Shown one piece after another: positions 24,561 through 36,180 of a stretch of 64,000 bases of DNA (positions within the stretch are counted from its first letter, which is position 1; each line of letters starts with the position of its first letter). A program made the translations under genes and the position numbers. This stretch comes from Xenopus tropicalis (Eukaryota > Chordata > Amphibia > Anura > Pipidae). The notes beneath the pieces were generated by a model. It saw only the letters and a program-made list of their open reading frames with translations, was not told the DNA's origin and did not search any database. The stretch is from NCBI RefSeq assembly GCF_000004195.4, contig NC_030678.2:156467547-156531546 (forward strand), read 5' to 3'.

Positions 24561-26280
24561 GGGCCCGTACGGGCCAGGGAGGGTGCTTTCTGGGGTACAG
24601 CAGACTCACGAATAAGGTGACGGGTGTGTTTAAGCAGGTTGGCAATATTTGCCCCGTTGCCCTCTGTGCCCGGGGTGCCATATCAGCAGTGCTCTGGGAA
24701 TAGTACGGAGTAGGGTTAGTTCCGGGCCGGTGGCTTGTGGGCTGCTTACCCTGTATCATTGGGATCTATCTCTTGCAGCTTATGTAAAACTACAACTCCC
24801 AGAAGCCCCCGTTGCCATGGGCTGCAAACTCCTAGCTGAGCAGCAGCTGTGCAGCCACAGGTTGAAGCTCCGCGTTGTATCGCTAGTGCTTTAGGTTTTC
24901 ATTGTACAGGGTCACACCGAACACTTTAATGACTTTCCTCTGAAATGGAGACAAATGAGTTCCAATAGTTGCTAAGGAGGGTCACTTTGGCAGCCACATG
25001 GGCGATTCCTAGCGACTCTTGTTGCAGGGAGAGATTGCTGATGGATGCAGAAAAGCTTTTGATTCTCTCTCAGTCATGTTGTTCTCCTGCTGCCACATAA
25101 GCAGATTAATGGCTGTGATTGGGAGCCTTGGGGTTCGGGCAGGAACTAGGGGTTCAGATTATCTGATGGGCAATTGGTGCATCTGCTCATGGCAGGGTTT
25201 GTGGGACTTTGAAATGATTTATTTAATAAATGTTATTAAATGTACGTGCAACACCCTGTATGGATTCTTGGCTTCATCTCACTGACAAGTCCCTTTGCTG
25301 CACCCTAGATACTTAGTTTGTATTGCCTTCCCATGGGCAGCCTGTGCCCCTCAATTTGTTCCTCTCTACTTTCTAGCACTTTTTGCCCACTGGGTTAGTA
25401 CTAAAACAGCTGGCTTGTGACTTTTTATATATATTTTGTGCAGAAATATGAACATATAGTGAATAATGTACCCCCTACTATAAAATATAATATACGTCAC
25501 TGAGGCATTCCATGGCCATATAAAAGTATAAGGCTGAAGGCTGAGTGTTTTTATACAGGTCATGGAACTCTGGGGTGATTTCTAATATCCTCATATTTTA
25601 CAACAGGGGGTACTTTATTATATTACACCAGTTAAGTGACAGAAATTACTTTACTAAGTATCAGTTATAAGTATATCATTTACACTATATTAATCACTCT
25701 TGTGTATCATACGCACACATACATAAGTGTGGGTGTATTTGTGTGTATATATATATATCAGTCCTGATGGTGTCTGCACTCCAAGGCTTTAGTATTCTGT
25801 GGGGTGCACAGCCAAATTCTGAGTATTTTTTATTGAAAACTCATTGTTTAAAAACTATATATATATATATTACATACATACACACACACACACACACATG
25901 TTCTTTAGGAAACTTATTTCTACCTAGTTATTCAAAGAATATTCACAATCACCCCCTTTTTGACGTTTCCCTGGCAGTGTAAATATCTTAACTTAGAAAT
26001 ATCATTTGCAGTTACCTAAAATACCATGGGAGATTGCTGCAAGTTGTGTGACTGGCATGTTCTGGGGTTTTTGGGCCCCCAGCTGAGTGTTCTGATATTA
26101 GGTTGCCAGATCAAGTTACATCTTAGGGACTGGGGTGTCCGGATTAATTAAGCACCCCCTTAGTCTACTTACAACCTGGTGCCAGTGCTTTTCTTCTGTT
26201 TTAGCTAAGTTATTACTGATTATTGAATTCTGATGCTAATCACACTGGTTTCTGAGCTGCCATGTAATATGATTTTGAAT
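24552..26280. other. Probable intron, no exon seen
   Basis: Holds a TA/CA microsatellite (25740-25900) and a foldback fragment (25440-25690). No bounded exon was recognised. Confidence 0.35.
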
Positions 26281-26810
26281 TGGGATAATAGCCTATAGTA
26301 GCAGTTGGGGGGATAATAGCCTCTGGGAAGGGACTGGGGCTGTGGGATAGCAGGTATAGGAGGGAGAGATTGTGCCTATAGTAGCAGTGGGGGGAAAATA
26401 GCCTCTGGGAAGGGACTGTGGCTGTAGGATAGCAGGTATAGTAGGGAGAGATGGTGCCTATAGTAGCAGTGGGGGGATAATAGCCTCTGGGAAGGGACTG
26501 GGGCTGTGGGATAGCAGGTATAGTAGGGAGAGATGGTGCCTATAGTAACAGTGGGATAATAGCCTCTGGGAAGGGGCTGTGGCATAGCAGGTATAGTAGG
26601 GAGAAATTGTGCCTATAGTAGCAGTGGGGGGAAAATAGCCTCTGGGAAGGGACTGTGGCTGTAGGATAGCAGGTATAGTAGGGAGAGATGGTGCCTATAG
26701 TAGCAGTGGGGGGATAATAGCCTCTGGGAAAGGACTGGGGCTGTGGGATAGCAGGTATAGTAGGGAGAGATGGTGCCTATAGTAGCAGGGGGATAATAGA
26801 GATTATGCCT
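26281..26810. repeat. About 80-bp minisatellite
   Basis: The unit gataatagcctctgggaagg ... gcctatagtagcagtgggg is repeated about six times. Confidence 0.85.
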
Positions 26811-27762
26811 TTTTGTATGGCATTTTATGGGCACTAATGTCACAGAAAATGTATGTGCCACACCAAGTCTGTCCAGGGTTCAGAGATTAGTAGGTATGCC
26901 CTAGGGTAGCACCGAACCTAAATAAAGCCCAGGGCTGCTGTACAAGTTTGGGGTTTAGCAGCTCATTGTATGAAAAGTGCATAATTAAGGCACACACAGC
27001 TTTTATTCTTTAGGTTTAGTTGGGTTTTACATGAAATCATAGTTTTCATTCAGTAACGGGTGCAATTTGCCCTTTAATTGAATGTAATATATTTTTGTTT
27101 GGGCAGAAAAAAGCTGCTCCACTAAAGGTACCGAGCAAGAACAATCCATGTAAAGGTCCCCATATACCTTAAGATCGCCAATTGAGCGGATCTTCTCCCG
27201 ATATCCCCCACCTACGGGTGGGTGATATTGGGAGAATCCAGGCTAAATCGATCACTTGGTTCGATTTCAGGGCAGATATCGGTCAGGCAGTCCCGTCGGT
27301 AGTGCCCATACACGGGCCGATTAGCTGCCGAATCGGTCTAAGGGACCCATATCGGCAGCTAGAATCGCCCAGTGTATGGGGACCTTTTTTTTTTTTTTTT
27401 AAACAATTCTTTTTATTGAACATTTCAGGGCATTACATACAGTTGTATTACATGCATTATTAAAGTTACATTTGCATTTTTTTTTTATGTACTTGCAATA
27501 GAGCAGAGTAGTACTATTATACATGCCTTGTTTAACATTGAAGATAAGGATAGTAAACAACGAGTAAAGTAAAAAAATAAAATAAAGTTTTAACCAAATT
27601 TAAACCTTGATGGTGTTTTTATTCTTTACTGTTTCTCTTTGATGTCTATACTTGGAGGGAGGTACCATTCAGTGTATGTCTGTTTCCTTCTGTTTGGTTA
27701 TATCATGTAGGGGTTTAATCTGCCACTGGATCTATATCTAGCCAGGGTTCCCACACTTTATA

Positions 27763-29274
27763 GGGAAAAAATGGAAGTAGAAGCGGAGCGCCGGGCAATA
27801 GTTTAGTAAAAACATATATTTATTTCCATATCATTAAAAACATGATAAACATAGAGGAGTGTTCTCACCCATACAGCTTGACGCGTTTCGTGGCTAACAT
27901 GCCACTTCCTTTGAAGCTGAATTGTAACACTGACCACCACCGGTTTTTAACCAATTAGTCCCAAAAATAAACACACCCACTAATCCATCATTAACCCCAT
28001 GAGTGAATAAAATCAGTTAAAAACATATACATCCAAAAGATGACAGGGGAAAAGTACATCCAAGCACATTAACCCCCTAGCCCCAAAACCATCATAATAG
28101 CAAATTACCATATGAATACATGGTTGAGCATACCAAAACAAATATAACTATCTCATATATAGGTCACAGTGTCATAATATATTATGGGTGTAATGAGTCA
28201 AAACTGGAGTAGCCCTAGACTCTAATAAACACAGGTTTATAACATACATCCTCAGGTTTATAACATACATTACTCCCTCCACTGTCACAGGGCAAATTTT
28301 TGATATTCCCCAATATTTTAATTGCCAGTCAAAAGGGATCATTTATTTAGCCACGTGTGAGTGCGGGGCCCAGTATGTCGGTAAGACTATTAGAAGAGCC
28401 GGGACCAGATTTTTGGAACACTTATCAGCTATAGAGAGGCAGGATTATAAATCGGCAATTGCTAAACATATAAGAGAGAGACATTGTGATGGTGGTCGGG
28501 TGACTTTCCAAATAATTGATAAACCAAGGGTTAACATAAGGCGAGGTGACTTGGATAATAGGCTATTGGAGAGTGAAGTTCAATGGATTTTTCGCCTTAA
28601 AACAACGGAACAGTATGGGGGCCTTAATAGGGAATGGGAGATATCGTGTTACTGTAAATGATATCTACTATTGCACCTTTGAGGATGTATGTTATAAACC
28701 TGTGTTTATTAGAGTCTAGGGCTACTCCAGTTTTGACTCATTACACCCATAATATATTATGACACTGTGACCTATATATGAGATAGTTATATTTGTTTTG
28801 GTATGCTCAACCATGTATTCATATGGTAATTTGCTATTATGATGGTTTTGGGGCTAGGGGGTTAATGTGCTTGGATGTACTTTTCCCCTGTCATCTTTTG
28901 GATGTATATGTTTTTAACTGATTTTATTCACTCATGGGGTTAATGATGGATTAGTGGGTGTGTTTATTTTTGGGACTAATTGGTTAAAAACCGGTGGTGG
29001 TCAGTGTTACAATTCAGCTTCTGAGGAAGTGGCATGTTAGCCACGAAACGCGTCAAGCTGTATGGGTGAGAACACTCCTCTATGTTTATCATGTTTTTAA
29101 TGATATGGAAATAAATATATGTTTTTACTAAACTATTGCCCGGCGCTCCGCTTCTACTTCCATTTTTTCCCTTTGAATTTTGGCCCTGTCGGGGGCCATT
29201 GGGGAGCGTGGTAGCGCCGTGTGCATGTTACAGCCTGCTATCCTGGTGTGTGCTCCCCTTTTTGCTTTTTGTGT
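27763..29274 (+). mobile_element. Penelope-like element with long inverted arms
   Basis: Flanked by a 15-bp target duplication, ttcccacactttata (27748-27762 and 29275-29289). Arms 27763-28253 and 28681-29173 are inverted copies of each other and contain the cgcgtttcgtggc word seen in frog Penelope elements. The centre encodes a GIY-YIG-type endonuclease remnant. About 100 bp beyond the right arm is unpaired tail. Confidence 0.75.
28285..28661 (+). pseudogene. GIY-YIG endonuclease domain of a Penelope-like element
   Basis: The frame reads GIIYLATCECGAQYVGKT, then RRAGTRFLEHLSAIE and AKHIRERHCDGG before a stop at 28661. A short hydrophobic strand followed by the CxC and YVGKT turn is the GIY-YIG layout of Penelope reverse transcriptases, where this domain is C-terminal. 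The reverse transcriptase itself is absent, so this is a 5'-truncated copy. Confidence 0.7.
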
Positions 29275-29499
29275 TTCCCACACTTTATAAAATTTGTCTG
29301 GGCAACCTCTTCTCATATAGGTGAGTTTGTAGAGCGGAATGGCGTTTTCTATTAGCTGTTTCCAAGAATGGATAGATGGGGTTCCACTGGACTTCCAGTG
29401 GGTTGCTATAACATTTTTTGCGTACATACATAATATTGACAATAACGTTCTTTGTGCCCTTGTGTATGGGGACCTTAACACAATGTTCCGACCTTGAGA

Positions 29500-29585
29500 G
29501 TTGGGGGGGGGGGTTTGGTTTAGGTAGGAAAAATATATTTAGTTTTCTTCAGGAGAACCCCCCCCCCCCCCCAAAAAAAAAGAAA
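29500..29585. repeat. G run and C/A homopolymer runs
   Basis: A run of G at about 29503 and long C then A runs at about 29562-29581. Assembly here may be unreliable. Confidence 0.8.
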
Positions 29586-30179
29586 ATTGCTATTTATCAC
29601 GAAATAAGGATTTATAGCGAAAACATACTTTATTATATGGACAAAAATTACTTTGATTCAGAAAGCCTCATGTCTCTTGAATGTGCCAATAAAAGAAATG
29701 TACAGTTTTATAGAGATTTCTGACGTCTATGGATGAAAAACTCCCAGCAGTAAATTAGCGAATTTTCAAAGCATTACAGCAGAATACGGTATATTTTAGA
29801 TTCCAAAGCCAAAAATTGTGAAACGTTAGGTTTGCTCCAGGTACTCATTCTGCCAAATCCCAAATGGGTAACCGTGTCTTTCTACTCCTAATAGCAGTTT
29901 ATATAAAAATGTCTGGCAAAGCAGCAAGCAGCAAAGCTAAGCTAAATGTAGGGGTTTTATGTCATTTCTGAAAAGTGTCTCAAAGCTGCAATTTACCCCA
30001 TTCAGTACCTCACTTTCCCACGGGCCAACTGAACAGTTTGATGCTCAATATGCACAGATTTACCAACCTATGTGGGTACAGAGGCACCAAATGAAAACAG
30101 TGCAAGTGTTGTGATACTGGAGTATATCCGGTAGTAAAATGCTATTGCTATTTGTGAGATGTAGAAATAAAAGAATCCA

Positions 30180-30690
30180 CTGGAGAGCCAAATGCGTTCT
30201 GTGTTGTTTATTAGTTCAGAGATGCATAGCACTACATGTTTCGGACCGCTGGGGTCCTTCCTCTGGTGCAGTATAAAGAACACTAGGTGAAAACCTTTTT
30301 AAACCCCCACTCCACCAATTAAGCCATGTGATAAGCATACCAGCTCCATCTAGAGGCCAGGTATAATAATTACATAAACAGAGCAATTTAATGGAAATTA
30401 CCGCAGGGTCTATCCACATAACACCACAAAAATATATAGTATCTTTATGTATACAAAACGTTACTCCTACCATCTGGTAGTTCAGTCCATTGTAAAGGTA
30501 GGAAGCAGTATAGGACTCAATCTGCAAAGATATTTTTTAAAAGGGTTATTAGCTTAGCAATGTATAGTCCTGTGGTTTACAGAAAACATTTTAGAGTCTA
30601 TATATATATTTTTGTGGTGTTATGTGGATAGACCCTGCGGTAATTTCCATTAAATTGCTCTGTTTATGTAATTATTATACCTGATGGTAT
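30180..30690. mobile_element. Second Penelope-like terminal remnant with inverted arms
   Basis: atgtttcggaccgctggggt resembles a Penelope terminal word. 30358-30445 is the inverse of 30595-30683 (aattaccgcagggtctatcc). No coding centre is left. Confidence 0.5.
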
Positions 30691-31067
30691 TCAGCCTTAC
30701 AGACTCACGCACACACAGGAATGTTTATTTGTTGTTTTTATTGATTTTGTTGTTTTGTTAGCGCCTGTCAGCGGGGCCCCTGCTGAGCCTCCCACACCAA
30801 CCCACTGCAGGGGACTCCGCTGAGCCTCTTGATTTTTTTCTGTTTTTGTTGTTTGGTTTTGGGTTTTTTTTTGTTGTTTTCTTTGTTGTTTGCTGAGCCT
30901 CTTGACTTTTTTTTTTTAATTTTCTAACCTAACCTTATTTTTGCTTTTTGTTTGTTTTAAATTTCCTAACCTATTTTGTTCGGTTTTGGGTTTTTTTTGT
31001 TTTGTTGTTTTTTTTGTTTGTTTTTAATTACCTCACCTAACATTTTTTTTTTTTTTGCTTTCTAACC

Positions 31068-31440
31068 TAATTAATTAACACCACCTCAAACTGAACCTAA
31101 GAAAAACTGAACTAATGATCTTCTCGCCTAAGCCTGGTCCTACCCCCCCCCCCCCCCCCTTTTTCTCTATTAATGGCACCCTCATCAACCCGGTCGATTC
31201 GGCGCGTTGTTTGGGGGTGATCTTTGACTCTTGTCTCTCCTTCTCTGACCACATTAACACCACTGTCAAAACCTGTCACTTTTTCCTGCGCAATATTGCC
31301 AAAATCCGTCCCTTTCTCTCTACTGCAACAGCTAGGCTGCACTTGCATGCTCTCATCCTATCCCGACTTGACTACTGTAACCTCCTACTAACCGGCCTCC
31401 CTAACTCCCATCTTTCCCTCCTCATCCATGAGAGTTCAGG
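31068..31440 (+). pseudogene. L2/CR1-type LINE reverse transcriptase fragment
   Basis: Reads LRKTELMIFSPKPGP, CLGVIFDSCLSFSDHI, FFLRNIAKIRPFLSTATA and LILSRLDYCNLLLTGLP, the C-terminal reverse transcriptase text of L2/CR1 elements. A poly-C stretch interrupts the start; no complete ORF. Confidence 0.8.
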
Positions 31441-31496
31441 CCCTTCCCCTGCTAAAGTCATTATCGTGGCCCCCTATTACGTGTTGCGATCTTTAT

Positions 31497-31872
31497 AGGG
31501 GAGATTAGTCGCACCGCACAGGGGCGCGCGGGGAGATTAGTCGCACCGCACAGGGGCGCGCGGGGAGATTAGTCGCACCGCACAGGGGCGCGCGGGGAGA
31601 TTAGTCGCACCGCACAGGGGCGCGCGGGGAGATTAGTCGCACCGCACAGGGGCGCGCGGGGAGATTAGTCGCACCGCACAGGGCGGGGATAGCGCCGCAG
31701 GGGCGGGGAGATTAGTCGCCCCAGGCCGGGATCGCACCCAGGGGCGCGGGATAGCGCCGGGCGGGGAGATTAGTCGCACAGGGGCGCGCGGGGAGATTAG
31801 TCGCACCACACGGGCGCGCGGGGAGATTAGTCGCACCACACGGGCGCGCGGGGAGATTAGTCGCACCGCACA
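31497..31872. repeat. 32-bp GC-rich minisatellite (gattagtcgcaccgcac)
   Basis: The unit ggggagattagtcgcaccgc + acaggggcgcgc is repeated about eleven times. Perfect copies at the left give way to degenerate and shortened copies in the middle. Confidence 0.95.
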
Positions 31873-32317
31873 GGTTTGCCATTTGCTCATATTTTACCCG
31901 CCAGTAATAATTATACTTGGTGTCATTGTTACAAACAGGGAAGAGTAAAAGCTGGAATAGGGTGGATAGTATTATTTTCTTTAGAAATTGTGCCAGTCCT
32001 ACTCAGCTCTTCCACTATAAATGGAAAATGAGTTAATATTAAGTCATTTTGCTTGTGAGGTCCCTTATCATTTAAGAAATTAAAGGGGAAATATATATTT
32101 ATTAAAGTAGTTCCAGTCAAACAGCCCCTAATCTATGAGCAGATTTACAAGCAAGTGCATAGCTGTGTGACCCTTCCCCACTTGCAGCTTGTACACCATT
32201 TAGAGTGTTCCTATTGCAAACCTCTGTGATATTTTATTCACCGGCTGTGTTTTTGTAGAAGACAAGACTAAATGAAACTCCGCATGTGTTTCTTTATAGC
32301 TGTGCAACGTATTTACC

Positions 32318-32420
32318 CAATGTGGGAATCGGCAGCAGCACAATAATACATAGCCGTGTCACTCAGCTCCAGACTTGTTATGGCCGCCCTTGTACTGGAG
32401 GAGTCGGCCTCCGCTTTAAA
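32318..32420 (-). pseudogene. Immunoglobulin/TCR V-segment-like relic with 23-RSS-like tail
   Basis: The minus strand reads FKAEADSSSTRAAITSLELS followed by DTAMYYCAAADS, the framework-3 to CDR3 layout (SLxLSDTAxYYCA) of V segments, with the Cys codon at 32340-32342. Next comes CACATTG (32318-32324; consensus CACAGTG), then 23 bp and a weak nonamer. Framework 1-2 with the Trp was not found in frame, so it is at best a broken orphan segment. Confidence 0.4.
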
Positions 32421-33620
32421 TGGGTCACAGCCCTGGGCTTGGTATGTGGCACAAACTCCAGATTTGGAACTACAGGTAGGAACTGAAGGTACACATAAGG
32501 ATCATCAACAATCACCCAGGACAACTGTCCCCCCTGTGCCCCCCTGATGGCGGCCCTGGGAATGGAGCATCAAATGACATAAGAACCCCTTACTGGGAAA
32601 ACCCATAGTTTATTGGGAACAGGGTCGGACTGCACTGGCATATGGGGGAAATCCTGGTAGCCCCAGGTCCTTGGGGCCTTGCTACATGTCCAGGATGTGC
32701 AGCGACATCAGAGGGGTTGACAGAAGGGAAAGTTCATCTCGGGGTGCCCGGCTCCTGGTCCGGGGTGTGCGGCAGGGTCTTTGTCATCATGGACCCTGGG
32801 AGGTGGGTTTGCCGGCAGGGCATCTTGTCCCCTTGCTCCCTATCCAGATTGTGTGGTGGAGATGGGGGAGGCAAACTCCTTGTCTTTATGGGCAGCCCTC
32901 CAGAATGCAATGTGGATTCTGGCAAATGCCATAGACAGTCACTTTTTATTGGGCCTGTGGGGGCTGTTTTGGCTTCTCTGTGCTTGAAATGCCAGGACCA
33001 GGGCAATAAGCAAAATAACTTTAGTGACCTCAATTAAACTGTATATATTATGCCCCAAGGGCCTGTGCCTAGGGTTTCATCTAGGGTGCCTATATAATAG
33101 GGGCAAAAACTAATAAAATGCCTCCCCAGCCGCCGCCAGATGATACCTATACAAATCTGGAGGCAGAGCTGGAGGGGGGTGAGGCGCTGAGGGCAATCGC
33201 TGGTAGGGTAAATGACATCACTTCCGGAACATAGTGACATCCCGGGGACGGGGCATTGGCATCACAGTATGGTCCTCTGATGTCACAGGGGACGGGGCTA
33301 GGACACGGGGATCAGCAATTGCCCAATCACCTCATGAATTTTGGAGAATCCTGCCTGATTTTGTGAAACTGGGCAGGAAGTTTTGAACCGAAAAGCCCTA
33401 CTGAAAACCGGGCTGTCTGGGTCACAACCAAACACTTGGCATCCCTAGTCACAGTCGCACAGCCTTAACCAGATGTGTCTAAACCAACACAGAAATAGAA
33501 ATAACACAACAGTCCCTCAGAAAGTATAAAATGTATGTCTATAGGTCTTATTACAATAAATACCACTCCACATGAAGATCAGAGCTAGAGGTAAAAATGT
33601 GCAGGCTCGGGGGGGCGCCT
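32421..33620. other. No gene seen; dispersed repeat fragments
   Basis: Open frames at 32.6-33.0 kb overlap each other on both strands and lack splice support. 'cagggtcggactgcactggc' looks like a repeat terminus. Confidence 0.35.
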
Positions 33621-33623
33621 TCC

Positions 33624-33966
33624 GGCTGTGTCCCCTGGCTCCCCCTGCGTCCTCCGGCTGTGTCCCCTGGCTCCCCCTGCGTCCTCCGGCTGTGTCCCCT
33701 GGCTCCCCCTGCGGCCTCCGGCTGTGTCCCCTGGCTCCCCCTGCGGCCTCCGGCTGTGTCCCCTGGCTCCCCCTGCGGCCTCCGGCTGTGTCCCCTGGCT
33801 CCCCCTGCGTCCTCCGGCTGTGTCCCCTGGCTCCCCCTGCGGCCTCCGGCTGTGTCCCCTGGCTCCCCCTGCGGCCTCCGGCTGTGTCCCCTGGCTCCCC
33901 CTGCGGCCTCCGGCTGTGTCCCCTGGCTCCCCCTGCGGCCTCCGGCTGTGTCCCCTGGCTCCCCGC
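33624..33966. repeat. 32-bp minisatellite (ggctgtgtcccctggctccc)
   Basis: About eleven units alternating cctgcggcctcc and cctgcgtcctcc. Because 32 is not a multiple of three, several frames stay open; none is regarded as a gene. Confidence 0.95.
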
Positions 33967-33969
33967 TGC

Positions 33970-35920
33970 CCCCTCATTTTTATATGGTTGCGCCCTGTTC
34001 GTACTGACGTCACACATACATACGGCGCGACCAATAGGGTTACCCGCTGACCACTATTGACGGGGCCCGAGCGACTAAGTGTTTTTAATGTTATGTACAT
34101 TAATATTTTGAAAAGTAGTTTTTTAGTGTCCGTTTCACTTTAAGCTTTTACGCTTTATGATGTTTAGAATCCCAGACAGCTTCAGTCCTATCAGTATGGC
34201 TTTGTGTGTGCTGGGTTACGTGGAAGGGTCGAACTTGATTCTGATCTTTTTTCAACCTTATGTAACTATGTTTGTAAGGGGCAAATGTTGCGAATTCCAC
34301 AAGGGAAAGTGCCTTTTTTTGAGACCCCTCTACCCAGCTTGTTTACTGGATTAAAATGACTACAGGTCAATAGATCACTCAAACTTTTTGCTGATGTTGG
34401 AGTTAAAGTTTGATTAAAGAACTCATCGGTCAGTAATATCCCCCAGTACTTGGTAAGGACAGAACGAATGCTCTCCCATTCCAAGTAGCAGGGAGTGATG
34501 AATCTGATATCAACAACCCGACCAGAAGGACACGTCCCTTTCTGATTAATGGTCAGCAGTTGTTACCTATCCCTATGTAATGCTGGAGAGCCCTCTATAG
34601 ATACTCGATTTTGGGTAACCTCGAGCTGTAAACTAACATCTGAGATCCCTCGCTCATCTCCAAAAAGTTTGCTTGTCTGAGCGGTTCGATTTAGGGTAAA
34701 GGTCAGATGTCAAGATGTAATTCACTGTCCCAAGTTCCCATATAGAGGAAATAATTAGTTGCCTGTAGCCCCAAGCGATGTGGGATGTTGGGATATAAGG
34801 GCTCAGGGTCACCAGTAATGTCCCTGGTTCAAGGCAGATATTAGGAAATTTGGATAAGAAATCTGAAGAGTCTGTAACTAAAGAATCTAAGGAACAAACA
34901 AAGGGCCATGAGGGGAGAGGGACTCTCTGCTGAACCTAGCCTGGAATAGAGGCCATGAGAGTAATTCACAGGTGACTTCTAACACCTTTGTATGTTACAG
35001 CAGGGTGTATATTATTTTCTGTAAAGTTTCACTGTCATGTGACAAAAGTGACATCATTTTAATGGTGACATGCCTAAGCAGCATTTATAAGGATTTGTTG
35101 TTACAGGTTACACGTGACTTGTGCTTATTATAAGGGGAAAATATAGTAAAGAAGTCTGTGTCATTTTTAAGGCAAAAGGCGCAGGTTACAACATTATTTG
35201 TAACCCCCCAGTATATACATAAGGGTTTCTCAGCCTGTAGGCCCTGCCCCTCCCCCCTGGGGCTGGATTGCTCGGTTCCTTCCTTTAGTTCTACATCTAC
35301 CTCTCATTTAGAGTCCCAGGTTTTACCATCTCAAGATGAGTGGAGGGGAGCAGCCAAGCCAGACATGAGTTATAAAGGTTTAGGGTAGGAGGCCATTGCC
35401 AAAGCTAATACCATATGCATATCTTCTGGGCTTCTGAAAGACCAAGTCCTAAGGCTACACCCTGGCTCTCTACCAAGGCAACAGTGTTGCAGTCAGTTGA
35501 GTTGGGTCTTGTAGGATACAGCGTTCCCTAACATTCTAAATGTCCATAGGAATGTGTGTGTGTCAACTAAAAACATCTGTGCTGCTTATTCTTATGGGGA
35601 ATCTGTACCCAACACCTCCTAGTGACTTTGCCCTATGAAACTACAGTTAGGCGACCTGCAGAGTTTCCTTCCCACAAACCGGGGGCCCAGGCGAGATATG
35701 TGCTGTTTATGGAAGTGACTGTGGGCAGAGCAATGCTTCATCCAAGAACAATAGAGATTTTTGTTGTGGTTAGTGTGTGCCGATGTCCTCCCTAAAAATC
35801 CCCTGCCCGGCTTCATGCGTTCTTTCATATAAGCAGCGCACAAGGCATTCATGTTTTGCTCATTTAGCCAATATGGGCTCGACTGCTGCCTTGTTTGTAT
35901 TGTAATTTCATGTCCAGCTT
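33970..35920. other. No gene seen
   Basis: 34200-34275 holds the dispersed repeat tail 'gtgctgggttacgtggaagg ... ctatgt' that also follows the 41.6-kb minisatellite. No exon recognised. Confidence 0.35.
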
Positions 35921-35922
35921 CT

Positions 35923-36180
35923 ATTAAAGGAAAAGTAACACAAAAAGTTTTAAAGTAAAAAATCTATTCTACCCTGCCCCAATAATTGCCCTATCCTGCA
36001 CACCGTTTATTATTTTGAATGCTTTATTAGAAAATACCTGCTAAAACTTGGCTTCCGGTCATTTGAAATAAGGCGATGCAGGGCAGAATCCACTATGCGC
36101 CGATCGATTGATCAGTCCTAGCCTTCCTTCTGTATAGGAAAGAGTCAGGCTAGGATCGATCAATCCAGTCTTAACAACAA
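35923..36180. mobile_element. MITE fragment starting ttaaaggaaaagtaacac
   Basis: It resembles the TTAA-ended frog MITE family. The right part forms its own hairpin (gatcgattgatcagtcctag / ctaggatcgatcaatcc). Confidence 0.4.

Larger units (their letters stand above)
27387..29461 (-). mobile_element. 5'-truncated L1-type LINE, itself split by a Penelope-like element
   Basis: Flanked by gtgtatggggacctt (27372-27386 and 29462-29476). The 3' A tract lies at 27387 on the minus strand. The coding remnant 29290-29461 (LSILCMYAKNVIATHWK ... AIPLYKLTYMRRG) is the C-terminal part of an ORF2 related to the one at 19229. Confidence 0.8.
27154..29475. mobile_element. Harbinger-like MITE split by an L1 insertion
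   Basis: Left part 27154-27386 starts aggtccccatatacc after TAA (27151-27153). The right end, ggggacct, is followed by TAA at 29476-29478. The body is interrupted at 27386 by the L1 described below. Confidence 0.7.

Noticed and set aside
27106..27128. Possible second exon (after ttgtttgggcag) for the 24489 gene
   Set aside because: Only 21 nt before a weak gtaccg donor; too little to support.
31115..31498. Stand-alone 127-codon gene
   Set aside because: Its sequence is the reverse transcriptase tail of an L2/CR1 LINE and it lacks the rest of the ORF.
32642..33037. 131-codon frame and overlapping frames at 32.6-33.0 kb
   Set aside because: Overlapping open frames on both strands, no splice support, adjacent to dispersed repeat ends.
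33517..34100. Five overlapping 136-171-codon frames on both strands
   Set aside because: Products of the 32-bp minisatellite; open in several frames at once, as expected from a repeat without stop codons.
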